Assembly: GCA_902729315.2 (NCBI GenBank) | Contig: LR746272.1 | Span: 4,595,037-4,659,036, forward strand | Origin: Spirodela intermedia | Lineage: Eukaryota; Streptophyta; Magnoliopsida; Alismatales; Araceae | DNA length: 64,000 bases | Direction of reading: 5' to 3' | Part shown: one piece after another, positions 49,833-60,471 of the stretch | Layout of the letters: every line of letters starts with the position of its first letter | How positions within the stretch are numbered: the stretch's first letter is position 1 | The notes under the pieces: generated by a model | Seen by the model: only the letters and a program-made list of their open reading frames with translations | Database searches by the model: none | Told to the model about the DNA's origin: nothing | Translations under genes and position numbers: made by a program

Positions 49833-51280
49833 ATCTCCTCTTGAGCCTTGCTATACTTACCACGAACACCAACGAGCCCAATCTTGACGCGAAACTCATG
49901 AAACTTGACTTTTCCGAGTGGCTTCGTCAGAACGTCTCCTAATTGTTCTTCACTCTTGATGAACTCCACATTGATCTGACCCTTTTCTGCAGATTCTCGG
50001 ACAAGATGATACTTCACTTCAATATGTTTGCTATGTCCATGGAGAACTGAGTTCTTGATCAACGCTATGGCAGACTTGTTGTCCACCTTCAGCATCGGCA
50101 CACTTGGTGCTGAGCCATGCACCTCTGCTAACACCCGAGCGAGCCACACACCCTGGCAGGTAGTATTGGCGGCCGCAATGTACTCTGCCTCGCAGCTAGA
50201 TTGAGCCACCACCTTCTGTTTCATTGACTGCCAAGTAATTGGGCTGTTGGCCAAGAAGAAAATAACTCCAGTCGTGCTCTTCCGAGTATCAACATCACCA
50301 GCGAAGTCACTATCGCTGAACCCTGTCAGCTGAACTTGCTTCTCCTTTTTCCTTTCATACCTGAGACCCCAATTCTTGGTTCCTGCCACATAGCGGAGAA
50401 TTTGTTTCACAGCAGCCAAGTGATCCTTTCGTGACTCCTCTAGAAAACGACTCACATAGCCAACCGCAAATGCCAAATCTGGACGAGTATTGACTAGGTA
50501 CCTGAGACTCCCCACAATGCTTCTGTATGCTGTCGCATCCACTAGCGGCTCCGTGCTCATCTTGCTCAGTTTCAAACGTGTTGCCATTGGTACTTGACAG
50601 GGATTGCACCCTGCCATCCCGCTCCTCTCCAAAATCTTGGCGGCATAGGCTCCTTGGCTGATCGAGGTGCCCCTCGCACTTTGCCTGACTTCAATGCCAA
50701 GATAGTAGCGAAGCAGGCCGAGGTCGCTCATCTTGAATGCGTCAGCCATCTCTTTTTTGAAATGCTTGATGTCATCGCAGCTGGCGCCGATGATCACCAG
50801 GTCATCGACGTACACCCCGACCACTAGCTGCGCCTCCTCATTCCACCTGGTGTAGATGGCATGTTCCGAGGGACTCCTCCTGAATCTAAACGACAGCAAC
50901 GTTTCATCCAACTTCGCATTCCAGGCCCTAGGCGCCTGATGTAAGTCGTAGAGTGCCTTCTTCAGCTTGAATACCTTGTGCTCGTTGCCCGTGCTGATGA
51001 AATCGGCCGGCTGCTCCACGTACACCTCTTCCTTGAGATCGCCATTCAAGAATGCCGACTTGACATCCATGTGGTGCACCTCCCACCCCTCATGCGCCGC
51101 GAGAGCAATGAGAAGGCGCACCGTGTCCAGCCGCGCCACAGGTGTGAACACCTCATCGTAGTCGATCCCTTGGCGTTGCACATAGCCCTTCACCACCAGG
51201 CGTGCCTTGTACTTCGCCATGGCTCCGTTTTCATCCCACTTCACCTTGTACACCCACTTCAACCCGATCACCCGGCGACC
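49769..51280 (-). pseudogene. Copia reverse transcriptase and RNase H (frameshifted from integrase)
   Basis: An open frame of about 500 codons encodes copia reverse transcriptase, beginning near GLKWVYKVKWDENG, with AFLNGDLKEEVYVEQP and the catalytic YVDD (about 50815). RNase H follows, with SDSDFAGDVDTRKSTTG, SCEAEYIAA and the terminal HSKHIEVKYHLVRE. The domain motifs are intact. The frame is offset from the upstream integrase by a net one-base shift near 51283-51290, so it is not translated as part of a single polyprotein. The last residues run into the LTR. Confidence 0.9.
49833..49846 (-). other. Polypurine tract of the copia element
   Basis: Read on the minus strand this is TCAAGAGGAGATT, immediately before the 3' LTR, where the plus-strand DNA primer of LTR elements lies. 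Confidence 0.75.
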
Positions 51281-53936
51281 ATGGGAGGTCTACCAGGGAC
51301 CAGGTGCGGTTTTCCTCGATCGACGCCATCTCCTCCTCCATAGCCTTCCTCCAGCTCGGGTGGCCCTCTGCTTCAACAAAAGAGACCGGCTCATCAAAAC
51401 TTACAACGTGCAGCTCCTTTGCAATTAACGCCCGCGACGCGAGACCATGTGGCGAGGCCAGCCCAACGATGTTGTCGATCTTACGGAACCGGAGTGGCGC
51501 ATCATCGTGATTAGCATCCAGGTGGTCGATGTGGACACTCGGTGGAGAGGCGAACTCCACATCCTTTCCTCCATCTTCAATCGGCGCTGCTCCCCCACTA
51601 TAGTGCACAGACAGTGGCGACATCGGCTCCGGTCCCGGCGCATCATCATTAAGTACCTCGATGGCGCCATCGAGCTCTGGAGGTACCTGGTTCCCGACGG
51701 CATACTCCAATGTGAACATATCGTCGTGGCTGCCCGCATCCCCTTGCTCCGCACCACTGCCCCAGTCCCATTGGGCATTCTCGTCGAACACCACGTCCCG
51801 TGTCACATGGACACGCCTCGTGGTGGGATCGTAGGTTTGGTAGGCCTTTGATCCGTACTCATAGCTGATGAAGATCATCTTGCGGCCGCGGTCCTCCAGC
51901 TTCTTGAGATGCGGTATCGTGTTCAGGACGTAGGTGATGCATCCGAACACCTTCAGATGGTGCACCGCCGGCTTCTTCCCGTGCCATACCTCGAAAGGCG
52001 TCATGCCGTCCACGCTCTTCGTGGGACACCGGTTCAGGATGTATACAGCAGTTGCCACTGCCTCACCCCAAAACCAGCCTGGCAGCCCCTTTGCCTTGAG
52101 CATGCTCCTCGCGGTTGCTACCACCGTGCCGTTCCTGCGCTCGACGATGCCATTCTGCTGCGGGCTGTATGGCACCGTGTGTTCACGATGAATACCTTCT
52201 CCCGCACAGTACTCCGCGAACTCATGTGAGGTGAATTCGCCGCCCCAATCAGTACGGAGCGCTCCCAGCTTCAGTCCTGACTTGCCTTTTGCCCGAGCCT
52301 TGATCTCCTTGATGGCCACCGCAGCACGGTCCTTTGAAGGCAGCATGGCCACCCACATGTACCGGCTTCGATCATCCACGAGCAGCAGGAAATACTTGCT
52401 GCCATTTGGCATTTCCGGCGCAATCGGACCACAGAGGTCGCTGTGCACCAGCTCCAAAACACGCCGCGCCCGGTACTCTCCCTGCTGAGGGAACGGCGAC
52501 CGCTTTTGCTTGCCAGCGAGACACGCCTCACACAGCTGGTCCACCGGACCAGCCGCCGGCAACCCGTGCACCAGCTCCTCCCGAGCCATCTTCCGCAGCG
52601 CGGTCATGTTGACATGGCCGAGGCGCGCATGCCATTTCCAAGCTTCTTCGACTGCCCGCGCCTCCAGGCACACTTGCCGAACCAGCTTGGCGTGGAGAAT
52701 GTACAGCCTGTTCTCTCCGCGCATGACCTTTGCTAGGAGCCGTCCGCCTGGCTCATGGATTTTCATCGCCCCCTTCTCGATGTCGATATGGTACCCGACC
52801 TCATCGAGTTGGCCGACACTGACGATGTTCGTCATCAGTCGGGGAATGTAATACACCCCCGCGAAGGACCGGTGCTCGCCGTTCTTGCACAGGAACACGA
52901 TTGCCCCTCGGCCTTTGATTCGCGCCACCGAGTCGTCGCCGAACCGCACCGTCCCAAGTACCTTCGTGTCCAGCTCGGTGAAAGCTGTACGGGAACCCGA
53001 CATGTGGTTCGTGGCGCCCCTGTCCACGGCCCACGCCTCCTCATCACGCAGCTCCTCCTCTTCAAGGTGGGCGAACACCTTTTCTTCCCGCAGATGGATC
53101 TGGGTCTGGGCGCCTGGCTTCCGCTCTTCTTTGGTGGCCCCTCCATTGACGGGGACCCCTTTTGCTCCCGGCGGCGGTGGGCTTGCACGCCGAAGCCAAT
53201 CCTCTGCCTGCGGAGTCGCAGCGAAACGTGGTGGAGTGGAGGTTGGTGGCGGCACCGTCGATCTGGCCGTCGTTGACTTCACGAGAAGGAGCGAGGCCTC
53301 CTCCTCATTCTGGACGACATGGGCCTGCTCTTTCTTGGGCTTGGAGCGGCACTCGCGGGCCCAGTGGCCCAGCTTCTCGCATCTCCTGCACTCATCACCT
53401 CTGGGCCGGCCTGAGTTGCTTGTCAGGCCGCCTGATGACGAGCCCTTGTCGCTGCCACGGCCGCGCCCGCGCCTGCGCCCATGTCTGACACGGTGCGTCA
53501 CGCTGCTGCTACCTCCACCACCAGTTTTCTCATTATCACGCTTCCTCCGCCGTGCATCCCACTCTTCCTCAGTCAGGTGCAGCTTGCCGTCGTGGTGCAT
53601 AGCCGACGGCAGTTCCTCGAAGGCATCCTCCGCTGCCTTGAGCCGACCCGTCAAATCCGCGACAGTGAGCGTCGACACGTCGAGCAACATCGTGATCGCG
53701 ACCACGATCTGCCTGAAACGCTGGGGAACACTGCGGATTATCTTCTCCACTACTTGCGTCTCTTCGACCTTGTCGCCGAGGGTGTTGAGAGTCGACGCCA
53801 TGCTGTTGAGACGCAGCGCGTAGTCCTCAACAGACTCTCCCTCCTTGAACGTCGCTGAGTCGAACTGCCGCCGCAAGTTTTGAGCCGACGCTTTCTTCAC
53901 GCGGTCATCGCCGATCCGCATGGTGGCGATAGCCTC
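51231..53936 (-). pseudogene. Copia gag C-terminus, protease and integrase
   Basis: An open frame of about 900 codons. The gag part ends in a CCHC zinc knuckle, CRRCEKLGHWARECRSK (near 53390-53340). The protease site reads AVDRGATNHMSG (about 53030), with Arg where the catalytic D-S/T-G triad needs Ser or Thr, so the protease is probably dead. Integrase has its HHCC finger (HARLGH and CEAC) and the D-D-E core (HSDLCGP, RTDWGGEF, PQQNGIVERRN). After the integrase the frame runs out of register near 51285. It is GC-rich, unlike the AT-rich repeats around it. Confidence 0.9.
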
Positions 53937-54203
53937 TCAGGCCTCCTTGACCGTCTCCTTGTTCGCGATCACCAGCCACATTTCCGGCGGCACGGCGCTG
54001 TAGAGCGTGTCAAGCGCCTGCATGTCTTCGTGGGGTTCGACGCCCCCTTTCTCAATGGCGGTCCAGAGCAACCGGGCTCTGAGCTTGACCTTCATGAGCA
54101 GTGCCCAGTCGGAGTAGTTGGTCTTGGTGAGCATTGGGAACCCGGTCCCGGCGCTCACCTCACGAATCACCCTCTGGACCACGCCGTCCTTTCCTCCTGC
54201 CAT
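53937..54203 (-). pseudogene. Copia gag N-terminus ending in a premature TGA
   Basis: From the ATG at 54203 the frame reads MAGGKDGVVQ, then LTKTNYSDWALLMKVKLRA, the usual copia gag opening. It ends at TGA (53939-53937). The same frame continues directly after the stop, so this is a point nonsense change rather than a rearrangement. Confidence 0.88.
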
Positions 54204-54279
54204 AGCGCGTCTCGATTGCGCGTTCTTGATTCCAACGGCTGTACCTTGCCGCGATCGAGTCCTGGCCCGCAACCTGGGA

Positions 54280-54291
54280 GCTCTGATACCA
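54280..54291 (-). other. Primer-binding site (initiator tRNA-Met type)
   Basis: Read on the minus strand this is TGGTATCAGAGC, the plant LTR-element primer site complementary to the 3' end of initiator tRNA-Met, two bases from the 5' LTR. Confidence 0.92.
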
Positions 54292-54293
54292 CT

Positions 54294-54577
54294 TGTTAGA
54301 AACTCACCGGAGAGACGACGGTAGTTAAGACGTCGCTGGCGAGATCACCTTCTGAGTCACAGGAAAAACCCAGTAGGAGGAACAAGGAAGACTATCTCGC
54401 TCATTGAAAACCTCTTACAGCCCTCTTTAAATAAGGGAGCAACAAAAGGAGAAAAGGAATAACCGTAAGCAATAAGCAACCTCTTACAGCTCTAGGCAAG
54501 TGTGCCTCGAGACGTGCAAAGCTTATGCCGTTACGCGAAAAGACGTGCAAGACGTGCAAGGCTCCCCATTCACGACA
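54294..54577 (-). repeat. 5' LTR of the copia element
   Basis: The upstream LTR in element orientation, 284 bp. Read on the minus strand it starts TGTCGTGAATGG and ends GTTTCTAACA. Confidence 0.93.
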
Positions 54578-55430
54578 GATCCTTCCGGTGACGGTTGGGT
54601 TTCCGCCCCAACCGCTGATGCTCGGCATTCCCGCCGAAGCGCCGCTGACGCTTGGCCTTCCCGCCGAAGCGCCGCTGACACTTGGGATTCCTGCCGAAGC
54701 GCCGTAGACGCTCGGCCTTCTTGCCGAAGCGCTGCCGCCGCATGCGCCCTGCGCACCGGCTCTTGTGGCCCACGCGGCCACCTGGCGCCACTGCGTGGGT
54801 GCCCTAGGGCATGCCGCGCGACTTGCCGTGCACGCCTGCTAGCGTGCCCTTTGGCCCACCTGCAGGCCCACACCCACCTCGATTGTGCCACGCCCTAAGA
54901 CAACGACTTCTGTGACCCTCGACTAGGACCAACCATCGAGAGCATCGCTCTTCACTGACGTCCCTACCTTCATTAAATCTCCGCTCCGTCACAACCCGTC
55001 AGGCTATGCAGCCCTGAAGGTTACCTCCGTACCCCTTCTTACTTAAGTTTAATTATCTTTTGAAGGGTTTTCTTGGCTCATCTCTACCACCTTCAGGAGC
55101 ACGTAGATAGGATAGGATAGGTTATTGGATTGTGACTACTAATGTTGCGCCAGACTCGTCACAGTTCGTGAGCTGCAGCCCTAGGCTACTTCACGATGAT
55201 AGTTCTATTGTCTGTCTGGACGTGGACTGAGAAGGCCTCTCACTCACCATCATCGAGTGTTTCCCCGAGTTGTCCTGGGATGATCACACATATTGGTACG
55301 CCTGCCTGTGCTTAGGTTATGTGGTCAGACCTAGAGTCTAGGGTCAAAACCTTCTTATTAGATTGGTTCGACTACCTCATCATGGGACTTGAGTTTCATT
55401 GATTAGGTATAGGGGGTTCTCCCCATTTTA
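54578..55430. other. GC-rich repeat flank on the right of the copia insertion
   Basis: This continues the DNA into which the copia element inserted. It begins with four 30-bp tandem units and becomes ordinary-composition sequence from about 54950. No protein is recognised. Frames near 54570-54990 arise from the tandem repeat and GC bias. Confidence 0.45.
54614..54733. repeat. 30-bp GC-rich tandem repeat, four copies
   Basis: Units start at 54614, 54644, 54674 and 54704, each built on GCTGACGCTTGGCCTTCCCG followed by CCGAAGCGCC, with a few substitutions. The period is a multiple of three, so all forward frames stay open, but nothing shows that it is translated. Confidence 0.88.
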
Positions 55431-55439
55431 CATCATATT

Positions 55440-56070
55440 GTGTGTGTGAATTCTTAAGCACACATTTGTCTAAGAATAATGGTTATCGTGAAAATGAGTT
55501 GATCGTATTTCTCTCTTTCTTTATTATCGTCTTATTTCTTTCTTTCCTTCTCTTATGAGACCACTTCTCTCTCTGACTCTCTTGAGATCACTCTCTTGAT
55601 TGATTGACGATCCTCCTCTTTCTTTCCATTGATCAATCTCCCTCTCTCTCCCTCTCTCTCCTTCTCTCTCCTTTTCTCTCTTGTGAGACCTCTCTCTCTC
55701 TTTGTCTCATGTGAGATTTCTCTCTCTTCCTCTCTCCTCCTCTCTCTTTCACGAGAGATCTCTTCTTTTGTCCTTCATGAGAGCTCTCATCTCTCTCTCT
55801 TTTCCTCCCTTTCTCTACTTCCTTTTCTTTATTCTTCTCACCTCACCCATCTATTGTATTATTTTTGTTAAAAAATAATAAAATATTAAAATCATTATAT
55901 ATATAAACTAAATTAGTTTTCATGGCAGACTAACTAATTTACTTGTGTTCGACTTGAGACTTACTTCTATACTAATATTTTATTACATTTTAGTTATAAA
56001 TATTATTAAATAATGAGTAGTTAAACATAACAAGTACACATCAAGAGTGAAGTTGTGGTGCTTGCCTCTA
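55440..56070 (-). repeat. CT-rich module, inverted copy of 39015-39640
   Basis: A pyrimidine-rich block (55500-55830), with TCTCTTGTGAGACC and TCTCATGTGAGA, is followed by AT-rich sequence with AATATTTTATTACATTTTAG. In reverse complement this follows the same order as 39015-39640. Confidence 0.7.
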
Positions 56071-56259
56071 ATTCTACGGATTTTTTCAAGAGAAGTTAGT
56101 GTTATTTCTCCACCCAAAGTTGGAGGTACTTGAGCATAGTTCATGTGTGGGTTTGGGATATCTATAAGCTGCTTGTATTTGCCCTTGTCTAGAAAAAAGG
56201 GACTGATTTAGGTGTAGATAATTTAACTTATAATGGCATCTATCAGCACAATCAGAACA

Positions 56260-56400
56260 TGGCTTTAAGATTTACGATTAAGGCTTATGTTTTAGAGTTT
56301 ATATTGTAGGAGTTACAAATTAGGGTTTAGGTGGTGAGAGTTTAGGGTTTAGGATTTAAAAGGATTAAAGGTTTAAGGACTTATGGTTTAGGGTTTTTTT
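56260..56400 (+). repeat. Degenerate TTTAGGG-like (telomere-type) sequence
   Basis: Several copies of TTTAGGG or one-mismatch relatives are scattered through about 140 bp. This could be a short interstitial telomere-like array or chance enrichment in AT-rich DNA. Confidence 0.45.
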
Positions 56401-56999
56401 AATTTTTGGTTAAAATAGAAGAAGCTAATTTTCCTAGGACAATAAGGTTAGACTATATTTCTTTGTTTAAATGCATAATTTAATTTAACATATTTTTTTC
56501 ATATAGCTAATTTGAAGTTACTTTTTAACATATTTTAAAATATTCATCTCTAAATAATGACCAAGTTGGGCTTTTCTTTCAAGAAAAATGAGACCATGCT
56601 CTCTTACTCTACTTAAATATATCATTCAATATGATTTCACATAGAGTTGATTAATTTTTTAGATAATTATCATATTTTATGCTTAAAAAAGACCAAGATT
56701 ATGTAGGTTTCTCTTTCTAGTTGAATCATGATTTAGTTCAATACATTTTCGCATCTATCTCGATTATAGTTATATTTTTGATAAATATGATATTCAATTC
56801 TTAGGAAAAAGGTCAAGCTATGACTTTTTCTTGAAAAATGAGGTGTCTTTCATTTTCTTTTTAAATGTATGATTTCATTAAGTGTTTTTCCTACTTGTAG
56901 CTGTTTCAAAGTTAGGTTTTAGGTAATTATGCGATTGAACTCTAGAAAAAAAAAACCAAGCTGGACATTTTTTCATGAGAAAGGAGATTCTTGTAGCAC

Positions 57000-58670
57000 A
57001 TCACATAGTCATTGAAGAGGACTTTGAAACTAGATGCCCAACTACTTTGGAATTGTGTAGTAAAGAGGAGATTGCTAAAAGATGGCCCAAAGGCTAATTG
57101 GGCATATTAAAGTACAAAAAGTTACTTTATGAAATTCTACCTTAAATGAAGTTACGTTTTATCTCTATTGTTCTAGAAGGTGTTTTAAATGTTGTTTAGA
57201 GTCTATTTAGGTAGTTTTAGAGTCTATCACACTCTATTTCATGTCATTGTAGAGTCAATTCGAATTTGTTGTAGGATATGTTCAAGATCCCATTTTTGAG
57301 AGCATCCTACCTCCTTTTGTAGCCTATACAAAGGTGATCATGGTAGCCTCAGAGGGAAAATTAAAGTATTATGAATTTTTCTCTCGTATGTGGATTTAAG
57401 TACTCATTTTTGGATTCACAAGAGTCCCATTTTGAACTTGTGGATCTTGTGGATTACAAGTTGTTCAGGATTATAGGATTGAAGGCTCTAGTTCTATTGA
57501 TTTAACACCTAGTTTCTTTCTCAACGTTTTTGCTTTGTGAATTCAAGCACGAATCTTGCTTTCATGCACTACAATGTTGTGTTAGACACTATGATGACCT
57601 TAGTTTTGATAATTAAGAACGAAAATGTATTGATAAATAATTATATAATATTAATTTTTTATTTTTGTATTCATATAATTCAAGTATTCAATAAATTCAA
57701 CAAATGTGAATAAAGGCCTCACTAAGATAAAAAAGGAGGGGTTGAATTAAGTGAATTTCTAATTTGATCAACTCATGATCAAACATATGATCTCCTAATA
57801 TTTGGTTCTCTAATTCTTCAAATGTGTAGCTATGAGACTAGGAAAGTTTTTTAGTAGTTCTACCTTTTATCTATGTCTACTCTCCAAGAACAATCTTTGT
57901 TCTTGGGTTCCACTAAGATTGAGTGTTTGATCACAACTGTTGATTATTGGGTTTAGCTCACCTAAAATTTTATCTATAATTCTCTTCTAGATTCACGACT
58001 CTAGGAGACTAACAACTAAGTTATAGGACATCTCCCATTGGTGATTAGGTGAAGATTTAATCTCACATATATCCTACTAGAAATATGAAAGATTTCATTG
58101 TGGGTCAATTTCTAGAAGATGAAATCTTTGATAACATCTCAAATTTTGATGAAGATGATGAAGCTTGTGGCTTGATTATGTTGTCCTCTTCACATTAGAA
58201 TGCTGATTGAAGATGGAAGGTTTTGAAGCTTAGAACAGGTCAAGGTAGGCAGTTAAGTGCTTGCATAATGCTTCTTGACTTACTACCCTAAGACAATAGA
58301 ATCTAGTCCATGATTTACTTATAGATATCATGATGTTTAAATAGTTAAAAATAAGTAGAATAAATTATTGTTTGATCCTTACCTCTAACTTTGCAACAAG
58401 TTTTGACATAAAAAAAATCAAGTGAGCAATTGTGTAGACTATGGTGCCTCAAATGAAGACTCAAGGACAAGCTCTTTTCAACTAGCGGAAATGATCAAGC
58501 CCAAACCCTAAAATTAAAGAAGAACCCGAAACTAGAGGCCCAACCACTTTGGGGGCTGCAAAAAGAAGAATATCCTAATAAGGCACAATTAGATACTGTG
58601 CCCAACAAAGGCAGTAGAAGTTACTTTAAGAAATCTATATAAGAAATTTAATGAGGGATATTTGTCTAAG
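57000..58670. repeat. Direct repeat pair about 1.5 kb apart
   Basis: The blocks at 57000-57140 and 58525-58670 share AAACTAGA(T/G)GCCCAAC, ACTTTGG and GTTACTTTA in order, in direct orientation. They may be remnants of two LTRs or a tandem duplication; the internal region has no coding frame. Confidence 0.45.
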
Positions 58671-58700
58671 ATAATTATTTGGCTGTCGGGTTTTGAAATG

Positions 58701-59240
58701 TCAATGGAAGATGGATAGTTTTAAGGGGGGAATTGATGTAAATAGTGAGGAATTTTGGCATGACGGAGGAAAAACTTTTCAAAAATCTGTTGATAAAAAA
58801 CGGGCTAGGCGGGAAAGCGTTTATTAAGAAAACTTTGACGTAATATAGAAACTGTAGAAGTGCTTTGGGGTGTTAACGTAAAATTTCGACCAGTATATGA
58901 GAACCCCAAATCTACCTCACCCCCAAACGCCTTGCTTCCTCCTTCCCAATCGCAGCCCCCGGCTTTCTCCCCAAATCCCCGCGGAAGCATCTGCCTCGAT
59001 CCCTCGTCGTCGACGAGTGGTCGAAGCTTCGGCCGGCGATCCCTCTCTCCCTCCACCCGGCGGCGGGATTCCTCCCGGCTCTCCCCGCGCTGCCGTCTGG
59101 GGGCTCTGCATCGGCTGCGCTGCCGCGGGCATCTTCCTTTCTCGCCTTAGATCGGTGGAACTGAATTGGGGCCGGAAAAAACACCGAGATCAGGGCTAGG
59201 GTTAGGGTTAGGGTTAGGGTTACGTATCGGAGGAGGAAAG
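58701..59240 (+). promoter_or_regulatory. Probable promoter and 5' leader of the NOSIP gene
   Basis: Composition changes from AT-rich to GC-rich at about 58900. Long frames on both strands at 58897-59199 come from GC bias. Four GGGTTA units lie at 59196-59221, just before the start codon. No core promoter element could be assigned with certainty. Confidence 0.45.
59196..59221 (+). repeat. (TTAGGG)4 telobox-like run in the NOSIP leader
   Basis: CTAGGG followed by GTTAGG-type hexamers, four perfect units ending at TTACG, stands about 20 bp before the ATG. The period is six, not the seven of the usual plant telomere repeat. Teloboxes (AGGGTTA, AAACCCTA) are known promoter or leader motifs of plant housekeeping genes. 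Confidence 0.8.
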
Positions 59241-60235
59241 ATGCCGCAGCGCCACTCGAAGAACAACAACGACCTCGCGTTCTTCACGTACGATGAGAAA
59301 CGGAAGCTCGGGTACGGGACCCAGCGGGAGCGGCTGGGCAAGGACTCTATCAAGCCCTTCGACGTCTGCAGCCTCTGCCTCAAGCCCTTCGTCTCCCCCC
59401 TCTGCTGCCCCAAGGGCCACCTCTTCTGCAAGGAGTGCATCCTCGAATGCCTCCTCTCCCAGAAAAAGGACATCAACCGGTAACTTCTCCCCAAAATCCT
59501 CCCTTTCTCTCTCTATGTGTTCCTCTTTCTCTCTCTATAGTAAATTGATGGGTGGATGGGAGCAGGAGGCTGGCGGCCTACGCGGCGCAGCAGAAGCAGG
59601 AGAGGGAGGAGGAGGAGGAGAAGCTGATGGAGCAGAAGGCGCGGAGGCTGGACGCCTTCGACCGGCAGAACCATGGCGCGGTGCCGCACTACGACGGCGG
59701 CGGCGCGGCGGCGGAGGGGAAGAGCGGCGGTGGCGGAGGAGGGTTTCAGGGGGCGAACAGTGTGAAGGTGACGTCGTACGAGGAGGAGGCCCTGAGGAAC
59801 ATGAAGGCTTTCTGGCTGCCGTCGGCGACGCCGGAGGCGGCGGCGAAGGTGGAGGCGCCGTGCACGGCCACCGTGTGCCCGGAGGGGAAAGAGAAGCTGA
59901 AGCTCAAGTCATTGTTCCCCATCCGCCTGACGGGGCTCGAGGGGGGAACCGAGTACATCTGCCCGAGCTGCAAGGTGACGCTGACCAACACGCACGCGCT
60001 GGTGGCGGTGAGTACCTGCGGGGACGTATTCTGCAAGAAGTGCGCGGAGGAGTTCGTGGCCGCGGACGGGCTGTGCCTAGCCTGCAACAGGGCGTGCAAG
60101 GCGAGGCATCTCGTGCCGCTTCAGAAGGGCGGCACGGGCTTCTCCGGCCACGACGACCGCCTCGAGGCCACCGATTTCAAGCACCTCGGCAGCGGCTCTG
60201 GCCTCGGCCTCGTTAGGCCCGCCACCAAGACCTGA
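59241..60235 (+). CDS. NOSIP: NOSIP-family RING/U-box protein (CSU1-like)
   Basis: Plant NOSIP homologues (CSU1 in Arabidopsis) are probable E3 ubiquitin ligases linked to the spliceosome and to COP1/SPA turnover; the animal name comes from binding nitric oxide synthase. Exons 59241-59479 and 59566-60235 join in phase across an 86-bp intron (CG|GTAACT...GCAG|G) to give 302 residues, the usual family length. The ATG opens MPQRHSKNNNDLAFFTYDE, the conserved family start. The N-terminal zinc/U-box part has C43, C46 and CCPKGHLFCKEC (55-66). The middle is charged and coiled, with a Gly/Ala-rich insert. The C-terminal RING-like domain reads YICPSCK, CGDVFCKKCAEEF and CLACNRACK, then GTGFSGHDDRLEA. 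An in-frame upstream extension from 59166 translates the telobox run and is unlikely. Confidence 0.95.
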
Positions 60236-60471
60236 TCATGCATAACTTTCCTCTCTCTCTCTCTCTCACTCTATCTTTCCCCCTTTTTTTTCTCTTTCTA
60301 TCGAGCTCTCCCTTACTCATTTCCTGCTGTTTATCTGTTTGCCTCTCTCTCTCTCTCTCTCTCGCTCTGTGTTTCTGTCTCTCCCTGATGTTCCCAAAAC
60401 CCAGTAAGGGAAGTCAAACTATGTCCCTCCCTCTCTCACTCTAATCTTTCTATCTCTCTCTATTCTACTTG
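60236..60471. other. Convergent spacer between NOSIP and the DUF789 gene
   Basis: Only 236 bp separate the two stop codons. The stretch is CT-rich on the plus strand, with tracts near 60250-60270 and 60344-60363. Both 3' untranslated regions must lie here and probably overlap. Confidence 0.7.

Larger units (their letters stand above)
49540..54577 (-). mobile_element. Ty1/copia LTR retrotransposon, nearly complete but broken
   Basis: The element is 5.04 kb on the minus strand, bounded by LTRs of 293 bp (49540-49832) and 284 bp (54294-54577) that begin TG and end CA. Flanks are AATCC on the left and GATCC on the right, a 5-bp target duplication with one transition. Order on the minus strand: gag, zinc knuckle, protease, integrase, reverse transcriptase, RNase H, the copia order. 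The LTRs differ at 12 of 284 aligned positions by my hand count, 11 of them transitions, plus a 9-bp repeat difference. Coding is broken by an in-frame TGA in gag, a frameshift between integrase and reverse transcriptase, and an altered protease active site. It cannot be autonomous. Confidence 0.95.
56071..58700. other. AT-rich repeat-derived spacer
   Basis: No gene is recognised. A degenerate run of TTTAGGG-like words (TAGGGTTTAGG, TTTAGGGTTTAGGATTTA) lies at about 56260-56400. A direct repeat of about 130 bp is shared by 57000-57140 and 58525-58670 (CCCAAC(T/C)ACTTTGG, then GAAGTTACTTTA-like words). Confidence 0.5.

Noticed and set aside
52271-53823. Plus-strand frames inside the copia element, up to 312 codons
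   Set aside because: They are antisense to the integrase and protease coding frame.
58860-59199. Pro/Ser-rich frames upstream of NOSIP
   Set aside because: They lie in the GC-rich leader, are not conserved with the family, and the NOSIP start at 59241 is complete.
60238-60444. Ser/Leu frame after the NOSIP stop
   Set aside because: It is a translated CT-rich 3' flank.
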